In this document: positions 22,693 through 34,500 of the stretch, piece by piece
Layout: every line of letters starts with the position of its first letter
How positions within the stretch are numbered: the first letter of the stretch is position 1
Source of the DNA: Microstegium vimineum
Lineage: Eukaryota > Streptophyta > Magnoliopsida > Poales > Poaceae
Assembly (NCBI GenBank): GCA_022036555.1
Contig: CM039122.1
Location: 46,303,600-46,367,599 of the forward strand
DNA length: 64,000 bases
Direction of reading: 5' to 3'
The notes under the pieces: model-generated
Told to the model about the DNA's origin: nothing
The model's database searches: none
The model's input: the letters and a program-made list of their open reading frames with translations, nothing else
Translations under genes and position numbers: made by a program

Positions 22693-24082
22693 TGTCGGGT
22701 ACGAAGGTAAGGGGTACCCTAAACCCTTCGTTAAATTAACGCTAAACATAGCAACCATTTTTAAGACAGTGACCAGCCCACTACTCAAGTCAGTAAGGCC
22801 GGGCCCATCACTCGAAGCCCCCCCCCCCCTACACCAGCTGTGGCGACAAGTCGCGGGTCGGCCCACCTCGACGCCGAATGACGGACGAGGGGTCGATCGA
22901 ACGACCCCTCGGCCTCCACCTTGACGATAAATGACGGACCGAGGGGGCGAACGAACGACCCCCCGGCTCCTACCTCGACGATAAAAGACGGACCAAGGGG
23001 GGAACGAACGACCCCCCGGCCCCCATCTCGACGCCGAAGGACGGACGAGGGGTCGAACGAACGACCCACCGGCCTCTACCTCGATCCCTCCGGCTCCGCT
23101 TCTGCTCCGACCCTACCTCGACGATGAGCAACGGACCAAGGGGTCGAACGAACGACCTCCGAACGGGAGGCTCGACAAGCCCAATTGCTCCCGGCATGGG
23201 TTAAAGTGAAACCACCTAACGACATGGGCGCCCGCGTCCGCTGTCAAATCCGCCAACTCTCCGTCAAGTCCCTGATTCCTGTCAACTGTGCCGCCACTGT
23301 CGCCACGACACAAGTACAGATTCCAGCAGCACCCCTCGAAACGTGAACAGTACGACCCTCGACGACAACTTCGGGATACGGCAGAGCCACGGAGGGCTCG
23401 ACCCCCCACCTCGACCGGGGGGCTCGACCCCTCCCTCTGACAACTCCAGTATGGGGCCCGTCCCATCCGCCCCGTCTCGCTTCAGCTGTGGGATTCGTGT
23501 CCGTCTACGGAAGCTGTGCCGCGACGTGTCGCGGCGACTTCCACTGCCACCACGACCGGGAGCGCCAAAAGGATGGGAAGGCCATGCCGCCACAGTGCTC
23601 GACGTCTCTCCGCCAACACTATGCTACGGACACGCTGCCCATACTACGACAGTTAGGATCCTGTACCCTCGGACCTCCCATTGGTCTATAAAAGGGGACG
23701 CCGAGGTAGAAGAAAGGGATCCGATCGATCAATCGATCGGACGACCTCCGATTTCAGACTTCAGTTCTGATTTTCACACATTCCACACACCCGGCTGTTC
23801 GACCAACCCCTCGAACAGCCAACTCGTAGCTTAGGGCAGCACTGCTAGCCTTGGGCCGCAGCTCACTCTGAACAAACCCGTGTAACACAGCTTGTACCCC
23901 CCCTGTACGAGCACGTCTGGGTGCGAGATAATACAAGTCATCCTCCCCCACTGGACGTAGGGTCTTCTTTGCCCGAATCAGGATAAACCTTGTGTCCATC
24001 TTGCATCACGTCTGAGAGAGGGAGCACGCGATATACAAATTTACTAGTTGGTGGTCTTGACCCCCGAGTCATAACACCGACA
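22693..24082 (+). mobile_element. Gypsy 5' LTR (1390 bp)
   Basis: It starts TGTCGGGTAC and ends CACCGACA. U3 has about five tandem units of about 65 bp (22850-23160), each with a GGGGTCGAACGAACGACCCC-like inverted repeat. A TATA box TATAAAA lies at 23687-23693. Apparent frames inside it are shared with the 3' LTR and are not genes. Confidence 0.95.
23687..23693 (+). promoter_or_regulatory. TATA box of the gypsy 5' LTR
   Basis: GGTCTATAAAAGGGGACG. The same box occurs in the 3' LTR at 38629-38635. It should drive the genomic RNA. Confidence 0.75.
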
Positions 24083-24084
24083 GT

Positions 24085-24102
24085 TGGCGCGCCAGGTAGG
24101 GG
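24085..24102 (+). other. Primer binding site
   Basis: TGGCGCGCCAGGTAGGGG begins two bases after the LTR end. It is complementary to a tRNA ending CTGGCGCGCCA, which from memory fits a plant tRNA-Arg. Confidence 0.75.
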
Positions 24103-24139
24103 GAATTGTGTGTCGATCAACTCCGAACTACTCTCTCAG

Positions 24140-26432
24140 ATGGATTCCACCATCCCACCGTTTCCATTCACCGTCGTCGTCTGGTTCGGTAGTCTAGGGT
24201 TCGTATCCACGGGCCAGGGCGACTTCATAGTCTTTCCCTCCACTCGTGGCCTGGACGTCAGCAGCACCGGTACGTCGGGGCCGGCAAGGGTCAGGCGACG
24301 TCCCCTCCGCTTGCGCCTCTGGTCTGCGATCAGAAGGAGGCGTGAGCGGCTCCGACACGCTCGTCGTCGTGCGGATTCCGAGGTGCCGGATGCCGTTTCC
24401 CCGGCCCCAGCTGGCGATACAGTCCCTCCTCCTGGGAGTCCATTTGACCCATGCTTGTGGGCCGAGGGCGGGCGCCCCTCTGAGTGGGACTTTGGCTCTG
24501 CCACGTCGTCGTCCCCGGGGGTCTCCGTGGCCTCTCCGACACACTCGACCCCGTCACCGCCGCGTGACCCGTTCCCGTACGGGCTCCGCGACAGTGCAGG
24601 GCTCTCTTCCGCCCTCACAGGATTGCAGATACAGACACGTAGCGGGTCTCCAGGGACTCCGCCGCGTGCGACGGCCGTTCCCATCACCACCTCTTCACCG
24701 GGCGAGCCAGGACTACCCCGTACATGGGGCACGTTACGGCGGCGCCTGGCGGAGGAGCGCAGGGGGTCCTTCCCCCACTTCTACCACGTCGACCCCGACT
24801 CGGACTCTCCCGATGAGAGTTACGATTCCACCGGGAATGCTTCCACCTCGACGAGCAAGACGACCCGCAGGACGACGTCGACGACACCGCGACCACCGAA
24901 GAAGGAGGAGGGGCCAACGCTACACCAGCCCGAGACGCCAACCCCCCGAGTCCTGATAGAGCCGATCCACCCCCAGATGTCCAGATCGCGCAAGTCCGAG
25001 AGCTTCTCAGCAAGCTCGAGGAGGAGCGCCTACGACTCCAGCAACTCGAGCACGCCCTCGAGCGGGATCGAGGGCGCCAGCAGGGTGGAGGAGCTCGCGA
25101 GCGAGCCCGGGAAGTCCACCGGCAAATCATCGAGGAGGGGGGGCGAACGAACCCCGAGTCTTCAACCGCGCCAGCCAGAATGTCATAGCGGCCGCAATGC
25201 TACTCCGCGACATGCCGGCGCCATCAACCCCCCAAGCACGGCGTATCAGGGACGAAATCCAAGGGCTTCTCCAAACTGCGGCCGTGCAGCAGGCGGAGAG
25301 CTCGGCCTCGAGGCGTCGAGGGGCTGCCTCCGAGCAACAGGGAGCACCCCCTCGACAAAATCGAGAGGTGTCCGTCCACCAGAACAAGGCACCCCAGGGC
25401 CAGGTCGAGCGACGACCGGTTCACGAACGCCTCGTCGACGATCGACCCCCTCGGGTGAACAATCGACGTCGGTACGGCGACACCGAGGCTCGAGGCTACA
25501 GCGCTCACCGAGGTGGGCGCTACGACAGCGTCGAAGACCGATGTCGGTCTTCGGAGCCACCGGGGCCTCGAGTCTTCGGCAGAACCATCCGGCAGACCCC
25601 CCTGCCCGTCCGTTTTCGTCCACCCACCAGCCTGGTCAAGTACAACGGCGAAACCAAGCCAGAGCTCTGGCTTTCCTACTTCAGGCTGGCATGTCAGCTA
25701 GGAGGAGCCGACAATGATCACGTCATCATTCGGCAACTCCCACTGTTCCTCTCCGACACCGCTCGAAGATGGCTCGAGGAGCTGCCCCCGGACTTGATCC
25801 AAGACTGGCCCGACCTGGTCCGGATCTTCGAGGGCAACTTCAAAGGCACCTACGAGCGGCCGGGCAACCCCTGGGACCTTCGCAGCTACAAGCAGAAGCC
25901 AGGGGAGACCCTCCGCGCCTTCACCCGCCGGTTCTCGAGGCAGCGCACCGCACTGACCCACATCTCCGACCATGAGGTCATTACAACGTTCATCGCCGGA
26001 ACAACCTGCAAGGAGTTGGTGCGGGAGCTGGGGCGAAACACCCCAAAGACCGCCAACGAGCTCATGGACATCATCGCCAACTACGCAGCTGGCGAAGAGG
26101 CCGTAGGCGCGTTCTTCCAGATACCTCCAGGGAAGGGGAAAGGCAAGGCGGATGAGCCCGAGGGCTCGGGCGACGGGACCAAGAAGAACAATGGGCCCAG
26201 AAGGAACAACGACGGCAACGGCGGCGGGAAGAAGAAGAAGAAGAAGAACCAACCGGGCCAACGCAACGTCGAGCCCAACGTCGAGCCCGACGACCTTGTC
26301 GCTGCGGCAGACAAGAAGAAGCCTCGAGGGCCCCCTCCCGACGGGGGCGTCTTCGATAAGATGCTGAAGGAGCCTTGCCCCTATCATATGGGGCCGGCCA
26401 ACCACCGCCTCGAGGACTGCCGCATGCTTTGA
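24140..26432 (+). pseudogene. Gypsy gag, frame-broken
   Basis: The first ATG after the PBS is at 24140. The N-terminal part is a variable basic and Ser/Pro-rich region. A coiled-coil-like segment (LLSKLEEERLRLQQLEHAL, about 24990-25050) lies in another frame. The main capsid-like domain (retrotransposon gag family) is in the frame from 25197, with motifs ELWLSYFRLACQLGGA, ARRWLEELPPDLIQDW, LRAFTRRFSRQR and FIAGTTCKELVRELG. A Lys/Gly-rich tail and a degenerate zinc-binding motif CPYHMGPANHRLEDC follow, then TGA at 26430-26432. Reading continues in the same frame into protease. At least two frame changes (about 24950 and 25135) separate the N-terminus from the capsid part. Confidence 0.85.
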
Positions 26433-29400
26433 AAGCACTTCATCCCTCCTGGCTTCAGGAGAGATGACGGCAAAGAAGACTCGCCTTGTGACGTCCACGT
26501 CAGGGGCGATGTCAAAAAAGGAGGCTTCCCCGAAGTCCACGACTGCTACATGATCTACGGGGGACCCTCGACTCGCCTCACCACGCGCCAGCGCAAGAGG
26601 GAGCGTCGAGAGGTTTTCTCCGTTCGAGCCCAGGCTCCGTGGTACCTCGACTGGTCCCACACGCCAATCACCTTCGATCAGGACGACCACCCCGAGCACA
26701 TCCCCAACGCAGGGGTTTACCCGCTCGTCGTCGACCCGATCATCCTCAACACCCGCCTCACAAAGGTACTCATGGATGGGGGGAGCAGCCTCAACATCAT
26801 CTACGCTGAGACCCTCGACCTCCTGGGAATCCCGAGGACCATGCTCCTGCCCAGCGCGGGGGGGTTCCACGGGATCGTCCTGGGGAAGAAGGCACTCCGA
26901 TCGGCCGCATCAAGCTACCGGTCTGTTTCGGCGTCCCCTCGAACTTCCGAAAGGAAGAGCTGACCTTCGAGGTGGTTGCGTTCCGAGGCACCTACCACGC
27001 CATCATCGGGTGACCGCGATACGCCAAGTTCATGGCGGTCCCGAACTACACCTAACTCAAGCTCAAGATGTCGGGGCCCTCGGGGGTCATCACCGTCGAC
27101 ACCTCCTACGAGCACGCATACGACTGTGACGTCAAGTGCGTGGAGAAAGCCGAAGCCCGCGAGGATTCGGCCATCCTCGCGGCCCTCGACGACTTGTCCG
27201 GAGAGATCCCCGACCCCAAGAGACACGCTGGCAACTTCAAGCCGGCGGAGGACACCAAGACCGTCCCGCTCGACCCCGGCCTCGCGGACGGGAAGGTGCT
27301 GACCATCAGCGCCACCCTCGAGCCCAAATAGGAAGCAGTGCTCGTCGACTTTCTCCGTGCGAATGCCGACGTGTTTGCATGGAGCCCCTCGGATATGTCG
27401 GGCATTCCGAGGGAGGTCGCCGAGCACTCCTTGGACATCTGAGTCGGGTCCAAACCGGTGAAGCAACGCCTGCGCCGCTTCGACGAGGAGAAGCGCAGGA
27501 TCATCGTGGAGGAGGTCGATAAGCTTTTGAAGGCCGGATTCATCAAGGAGGTGCATCATCCCGAGTGGTTAGCAAATCCCGTACTTGTAAAGAAAAAGAA
27601 TGGGAAGGATAGGATGTGTGTAGACTACACTAGTTTGAATAAAGCATGTCCTAAAGTTCCTTTTCCATTGCCACGTATCGATCAAATAGTGGATTCCACT
27701 TCGGGATGCGAAACCCTCTGCTTCCTTGATGCGTATTCCGGCTACCACCAAATAAAGATGAGGGAATCCGATCAGCTCGCGACTTCCTTCATCACCCCTT
27801 TCGGCATGTTTTGCTACCTCATTATGCCCTTTGGCTTGCGAAACGCCGGGGCCACGTACCAGCGATGCATGCTCCATGTCTTCGGGAAACACAGGGCCGA
27901 CCGTCGAGGCCTACGTCGATGACATCGTGGTCAAGTCCAAAACAGTCGGAAACCTGATCGGAGACCTCGAGATCGCGTTTGGGTGCCTCCGGGCTAATCG
28001 CATAAAACTAAACCCTGAGAAGTGTGTCTTCGGCGTCCCTTGAGCCATGCTCTTAGGGTACATAGTTTCCCAACGCGGAATCGAGGACAATCCCGAGAAG
28101 GTAGCCGCAATCACGAGGATGGGCCCGATCAACGACCTCAAGAGCGTGCAAAGGGTCACGGGGTGCCTCGCCGCCCTCAGTCGCTTCATCTCGAAGCTCG
28201 GAGAGAAGGCCCTACCCCTTTACCGCCTCCTGAAGAAGACGGAACACTTCGCGTGGACTGCCGAAGCCGAGGAATCGCTCTCGAGGCTCAAGGCCTTGCT
28301 CACCTCGCCCCCGGTCTTGGTACCCCCGAGTCCGGACGAGCCCCTCTTGCTCTACGTCGCAGCAACTACCCAGGTAGTCAGCGCGGTCGTAGTAGTCGAA
28401 AGGGAGGAGGAAGGGCACGCCCTGCCGGTTCAGAGGCCTGTCTACTTCGTGAGCGAGGTGCTTTCCGAGACCAAGACGAGGTACCCCCACATCCAGAAGT
28501 TGTTGTACGCGATCGTCCTTACTCGGCGTAAGCTCCAGCACTATTTCCTGGGCCACCCGGTCACTGTGGTTTCATCCTTCCCCCTCGGGAAGATAATCCA
28601 GAACCGGGAGGCGTCTGGAAGGGTCGCCAAGTGGTCGGCCGAGCTCATGGGGGAGACCCTCTCCTACGCCCCTCGGAAGGCCATCAAGTCTCAGGTACTG
28701 GCAGATTTCGTTGCAGAATGGACCGACACCCAACTACCCCCGGCGCAGGTCCAGAACGAGCTTTGGACTGTGTACTTCGACGGATCGTTGATGAAGACGG
28801 GAGCAGGCGCTGGATTGCTGTTCATATCACCCTCCGGGGTCCATATGCGCTATGTCATCCTCCTCCACTTCCCCGCCTCCAACAACGTCGCCGAGTACGA
28901 GGCCCTCGTTAGCGGCCTGCGCATCGCCATCGAGCTCGGGGTTCGACGCCTCGACGAGCGAGGGGACTCTCAGTTGGTGATCGACCAAGTGATGAAGGAT
29001 TCAAGCTGCCACGACCCTAAGATGGAAGCCTACTGCAAAGAGGTCCGAAAACTCGAGGACAAGTTCTACGGCCTCGAGCTCAACCACGTCGCCCGTCGAT
29101 ACAACGAAGCTGCCGACGAGCTGGCCAAAATCACGTCTACTCGAGGCACGGTCCCTCCCGACATCTTCTTGAGGGATCTTCACAAGCCATCCGTCGACCT
29201 GGACTTGGGGGCTCCTGCCCTCGAGCAAGGGGTCGATCCACCCCCCTCGACCGATCCCCCCTCGAGCAGGGAAGAGGTCATGGAGATCGACGAGGCTACC
29301 GCTGCGCCAACCCCTCCGACGGATTGGCGCGCACCCTACCTCGAGTACCTGACACGGGGAGAACTCCCAGAAGACCGCACGGAAGCCCGTCGTGTAGCTC

Positions 29401-30565
29401 GACGTGCCAAAACCTACGTCTTGTACGGGGACGGCCGCGAGCTATATCGACGTAGCCCATCGGGCGTACTTCAACGCTGCCTCACCCTCGGGGAGGGGAG
29501 GGCATTGCTGAAGGATCTACACTCGGGGGCTTGTGGCCACCACGCGGCGCCGAGAACGCTGGTAGGAAGTGCCTTTCAACAGGGCTTCTACTGGCCAACG
29601 GCCGTCGCCGACGCCACCAAACTCGTTCGATCCTGCAAGGGATGCCACTTCTACGCCAGGCAGACCCACCTACCCGCCCAAGCTCTTCAGATGATACCCA
29701 TAACCTGGCCGTTCGCAGTATGGGGGCTCGACATGGTCGGTCCCCTGAAAAGAACCAAGGGTGGCCACACCCACCTCCTCGTGGCCATCAACAAGTTCTC
29801 AAAGTGGATCGAGGCTCGACCCATCGCCAACATCCGGTCTCGGCAAGCCGTGCTATTCTTCACCGACATCATCCACCGCTTCGGGGTCCCCAACGTCATC
29901 ATCACCGACAACGGCACGCAGTTCACCGGCCAAAAGTTCTTGGACTTCTGTGACCATCACCATATCAGAGTGAATTGGTCCGCGGTTGCCCACCCTCGAA
30001 CTAACGGTCAGGTCGAGCGTGCCAATGGTATGGTTTTGCAGGGCCTCAAGCCAAGGATCTTCGATCGGCTGAACAAACATGGCAGGAGATGGGTCGACGA
30101 GCTGCCCGCTGTGCTATGGAGTCTCCGAACGACACCAAGTCGAGTCACGCGGTTCTCTCCGTTCTTCTTGGTCTATGGGTCCGAGGCCGTCTCCCCACTG
30201 ACCTCGAGTACGGGTCCCCTCGACTGAAAGCCTACAGCGAGCAAGCCAACACGGTAGCCCGAGAGGACTCCCTCGACCAGCTCGAGGAAGCCCGTGATAT
30301 GGCCTTCTTCAAGTCGGCAAAGTACCAGCAAACGTTGCGGCGCTACCACGACAAAAACGTGCGCAAAAGGGACCTCAACGTCGGCGACCTCGTTCTGCGC
30401 CGTCGAGAAAGCAACAAGGGGCGTCACAAGCTGACGCCACCTTGGGAGGGACCCTTCATCGTGGCAGAGGTGCTGAAGCCTGGGACTTACAAGCTGAAGA
30501 ACGAGAAGGGCGAGATCTTCACCAACGCGCGGAACATCGAACAACTACATCGCTTCTATCCCTGA
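26433..30565 (+). pseudogene. Gypsy pol: PR, RT, RNase H, second RNase H, integrase
   Basis: Protease: VLMDGGSSLNIIY with the catalytic Asp at about 26774. RT: KKKNGKDRMCVDYTSLNKAC, FLDAYSGYHQI and YVDDIV (27912-27929). First RNase H: about 28340-28700, degenerate (YVAATTQVVSAVVV). Second, archaeal-like RNase H: VYFDGSLMKTGAGAG near 28770, with NNVAEYEALVSGL. Integrase: H-H-C-C (SGACGHH to CKGCHF, about 29525-29650), then GLDMVGPL, ITDNGTQFTG and GQVERANG (D, D, E), and a C-terminal WEGPFIVAEV module, ending TGA 30563-30565. Breaks: frame change about 26890; stops at 27011, 27053, 27329, 27440 and 28041; frame changes about 27890 and 30190. 28047-30227 is open. 27555-27700 has unusually AT-rich codons. 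Confidence 0.92.
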
Positions 30566-31560
30566 GGCCTCAGGGTCTTGTACATTTACGCATTTATGTA
30601 CAAATCCTCGAATGAATAAAATGTTCTCGAAACACATTTCACATTCGTTCGTAGCTCAAAGGTAGCCTCGACTTTGCCCTGGCAAAGTCGAAGCTCCCCT
30701 CGGGGGCTAACAGGGGGGCACCCCCCTCCTAAGCCCCCGAAAAACTCAAACGTTTTTTCGAAACCCGACTCTCCCTCTCGACCTTTGCCTCGAGTACGCT
30801 TCATAACTAAGTAAAGGCGCCTCGAACTCCCTAAGGGTCGCGGGTGTCGTCGAGCCAGGGACTCTCCTACGCCCTAGGGCTACGGAATCCCTGCTCGCTC
30901 CCCCCTTCCAAGGATATGAGTGTGCGTCGAACACTTAGTTCACAAGCATCAACTTAGGCAAAGAAAAGCAGAGAGAGCTCGAGAAGTAGAAATAACAAGA
31001 CACACCCGCTTACAGCACTAAGGAAGCCTCGACTTTGCCCCAGCAAAGTCGAGCCTCCCTCGGGGGCTAATAGGGGGGGCACCCCCCTCCTAAGTCCTCG
31101 AAAAACTCGAACATTTTTCGAAACTCGGCTTTTCCTCTCGTTCTTTCCCTCGAGCACGCTTCGCGACTAAGTAAAGGCGCCTCGAACTCCCTAAGGGTCG
31201 AGGGTGTCGTCGAGCCAGGGATTCACCTACGCCCCAGGGCTACGGTATCCCCGCTCGCTCCCCCCCTTCCAGGGATACGAGCGTGAGTCGAACACTTAAG
31301 TCCACAAGCGTCGACTCAGGCAAAGAAGAGCAGGGAGAGCTCGAGAAACGAAAATAACAATACGCATCTTGATCAAAATGCATTATATACAAGAGATTAA
31401 CTATTACATGGACCTTCCTGTCCAGATATGGCTCGCAGGCCTGGGACTACTCATCGAGGGGGTCGCCGTCCTCAAGAAGCAATGCAGGAAGTTGGGCATC
31501 ACGCGTTGGCGACATCGGAAGGTGAAGAGTCTGCAAAAGCTCATCGACACCATCCGAGGG
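30566..31560. other. Spacer between pol and the antisense gene
   Basis: The spacer is non-coding. Most of it is a two-unit tandem repeat (30665-30999 and 31026-31360). It should contain the 3' end of the antisense transcript and of pol. Confidence 0.5.
30665..31360. repeat. Two tandem units of about 335 bp, each headed by a hairpin
   Basis: GCCTCGACTTTGCC starts at 30665 and 31026 (offset 361). Both units run to ...GCTCGAGAA...AAATAACAA. Each opens with GACTTTGCC and CAAAGTC in inverted order, forming a short stem-loop, and contains CTCGGGGGCTAA, as seen near the 3' LTR. Confidence 0.85.
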
Positions 31561-34500
31561 CTACTCGGCGCCGTCTCCGTCCGCCGAGGGGATCACCTCG
31601 GCCTCGAAGAGCTTCGCCAGCTCGCCTCCGGGCACCTCCGCAAGATCCATCAACTTCTGGCACCTCGCGTCATTCTCTTCATCGGTTAGCCTCGGGTCGG
31701 TGGCAAACCCGTCGACAACGAGGTTGAGGTCATAATTGTAGACTGAGTTGACGACCGTGAGGGCCCGCTTCACGGCCACATGCAGGGCGGTACGGACGTG
31801 CTCCTTCACCTCCTGCGTCATGGAGTAGAAGCGGCGCAGCAGGGAGTTCCCTCGAGGGTCACCCTCGACCTCCGGCTCCGGCTTGACCAAGGGATCATCG
31901 CAGAAGGTGTTGATGACGCCCGAGAGCCTCGCGTTGAGGTTCGCCTCAGCCCCGAGGAGGCCCTGGAGATTGGTCAAGTCCTCGTGGGCACGGGCCTTAT
32001 CCGTCGCAAGCTCTGCCAAAACAAGCACACAACACGGTCAAAACCCAAAAGAGCAAAAAGAGGGTCGAGGCAGGGCAGATTCTGCAACACTCTCGAGACA
32101 CTCACCTTGGGCATGCGCCTCCAGGGTGGCGTAGCTCTGCTCGGTCTCCTTGAGCTGGCGGCGGACGTCGATAAGCTCGGAGGCCTGACTCCTGACCTTG
32201 GCCTCGAGGCCCTCGATGGTCTTGCCTGCGTCATCGAGGGCCCTCTTCTGGTTCATCGCCACCACGCCCAGGGAGGTCGCGCGGGTCCGAGCCTTCTCCT
32301 CCGAGGCGGCCAGCGCGTCGCGCTCGCGGGAGACGGCGTCGAGGTCTCCCCGGAGCCCTCGGATGCCCTCCGTGGCCTGGGCCAGCTCCTCCTTCAGCCG
32401 GACGGCCTCCTCCTCGGCCTTACGCTTGGCCTCGAGGGCAGCGTCCCGTTCCTGCCCGACAGTGACAGTCGACTGAAGGTGTGGTCGAGCCTCGACTGCG
32501 CCATCTCCAAGGCCGCCCAGGCTTCCTTCTGCACGGCCTCAAAGCCGGCCCTCGCGTGGGCGACCTTCGACTCGACGTCCTCCCGAACGGCTGCCGCCTC
32601 GGCCCTCGCCCGGGCGGCCTCGCCCTCCGCCTTCTCCAGCGAGGCGCGAAGGGTCGGGACTTGCTCCTGTGCCCGGAGGATGAACTGGGATTTCTCGTAA
32701 GACCTCACCCGCAGTGTCTGACGAGGATGAAAAGGAAGACTGTCAGCAAACAGCAACCAGGCAATTCAAGCAAAGTCTAAAGGAGAGCGAAACTCACCTC
32801 CATCCCCCAGCGTATGTCCATGGCGGCGACATTCGCGGCGAGGCGCACCGAGTGCTTGAACCAGGCCCGATACTCCTCGAGGTGCTCCCACTGTCGGAGC
32901 TCGGCCTAGTCATCGAGCGTGAGGAAGAGCTGCTCGGGGCCTTGAGGGTCCGCCAGCTCGAGAACCTCTTGACCCCAGGCCACGCTGCGGGCGGCGATCC
33001 TCTCTTCGACCTCCTGCGTGACGCCCTGGCGCACGGCGGCGGGACCCCCGCGGAGCTCCACCTCCTCTCGCCAAGCAAAGAGGGGGAGAACTCCTCTGCC
33101 TGTCCTCTCCCGGCCACGGGGCCACCCCGCGAGGACGTCGACGGCCCCGCCGAGCCGTCGCCACCGGGCAGAGGAAACCCCGGCCAGTAGAACGGCCCTG
33201 CGCGGTAAAAGACACGAAGAAATCAGCACCCAACAATGCAAACCCACTACGGCTCGAGTAAGTCGAAGCACGGCTTACCTCGAGACAACGACCCCAGCCT
33301 CGAGGGGAGGCCGAGCCACCTCCAGTTCCGCCCGAGGGGCCGCGATGGTGGTCATCTCCACCGAGCCCACCAGCTCGGCCACCATTTCGTCCACTTCGTC
33401 GGGGGTGGACTCCATCCACATCCCGCCCTGCGCCGGCGCGGGTGTCGCCTCAGGCCGCTCGACCCGACCCCCCTCCTCGACCTCCGGCATCGAGGAAGGG
33501 CCCTCAGACGCGGCGGCAGCCGTGCCCTCGCGCTCGAGCCGCAGTCGCGCCTCCAGCGAGGCCAGACCCTCGGGCCACCGCCCCGGCGTTGGGTGCGCCG
33601 GGACCTCCCCCTCGTTCGCAGCAACTTAGGGCCCGACCACCTCCATCTTGGCGGCGGCTTGAGGCTCGCTCCCCTCGACCGCAACCCCCGACGGCACAGG
33701 CCCGGCGTCCTCCGAGGCGTCGGGTGCGCCTCCCTCCAACGGCTGCGCAAGCGCGGCGACGCCCGCCGCCTCGGCGGCCCTTGCTGGCGAGGTGGACGGG
33801 CTCGTTTCCTCTGCCAGCGGGGCAGATGCTGAGGCACCCTGCGCTGTTCCTCACGCCACCGCCTCCCGGGCCTTGGCTGCCCACGCCGCCTCAGGAGTAA
33901 GCGTCGAAGGGGGCGGAGCAGCGGGACCGGCCTCGATGGCCGCCTGGACCACAGCCCCCACCTTCAGCTTCTTGGCAGGGGCAAGGGACGCGTCTCCCTG
34001 CGGGAGCTTCGATCTGAAAAAGAAACCCGCGCACAACGATAAGCACGGGTGATCAGCAACGAAAAGAAAATTACTAACAACGCCCTCGAAGGCGACTTAC
34101 CCCCTTGGGACCAGGCGTTTCCGCCCGTCGGTCGTCGGGCTGATCGAGCTCTTGAACACCACCGCCCGTGGGGCAAGGGTCGAGCCCGCTCCTGGCACCG
34201 TCTCCTGGGCAGGGGCCGACGACGCTCCTGTCGTCCCCCTGCTGGTCTCCTCCTCGCCGACGGGCCCGACGCCCGTGCGCTCGACGCGGCAGGCGCCGAG
34301 GGCTCACTCGATCGACCCCCCGACGGGGATCGCGACGACCGCCCGCGCGTCTGCCGCGGCACTTCATCCTGAGGAGCCACGGGGCGCTCTCCCCGTGGCT
34401 CAGCTTCGACAGTAGGGGCCGACCTCGAGGTCGACCCCTCTCCTCCTCCGATTCCGACGGCCACCTGTTCGGGCGCCGTCTGTTCCTCCTCGCTCCAGTT

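Noticed and set aside
23343..23834. 163-aa open frame, nearly repeated at 38285-38776
   Set aside because: Both copies lie inside the two gypsy LTRs. The repetition is due to LTR identity, not a gene pair.
24136..24732. 198-aa minus-strand frame over gag
   Set aside because: It is a shadow of the GC-rich gag frame with no domain.
25698..26870. 390-aa minus-strand frame over gag and protease
   Set aside because: The plus strand encodes recognisable capsid and protease motifs over the same bases. The antisense frame arises from codon bias.
31780..32700. 306-aa plus-strand frame
   Set aside because: It mirrors the coiled-coil exons of the antisense gene, which have splice sites and family-like sequence. 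The plus frame has neither.
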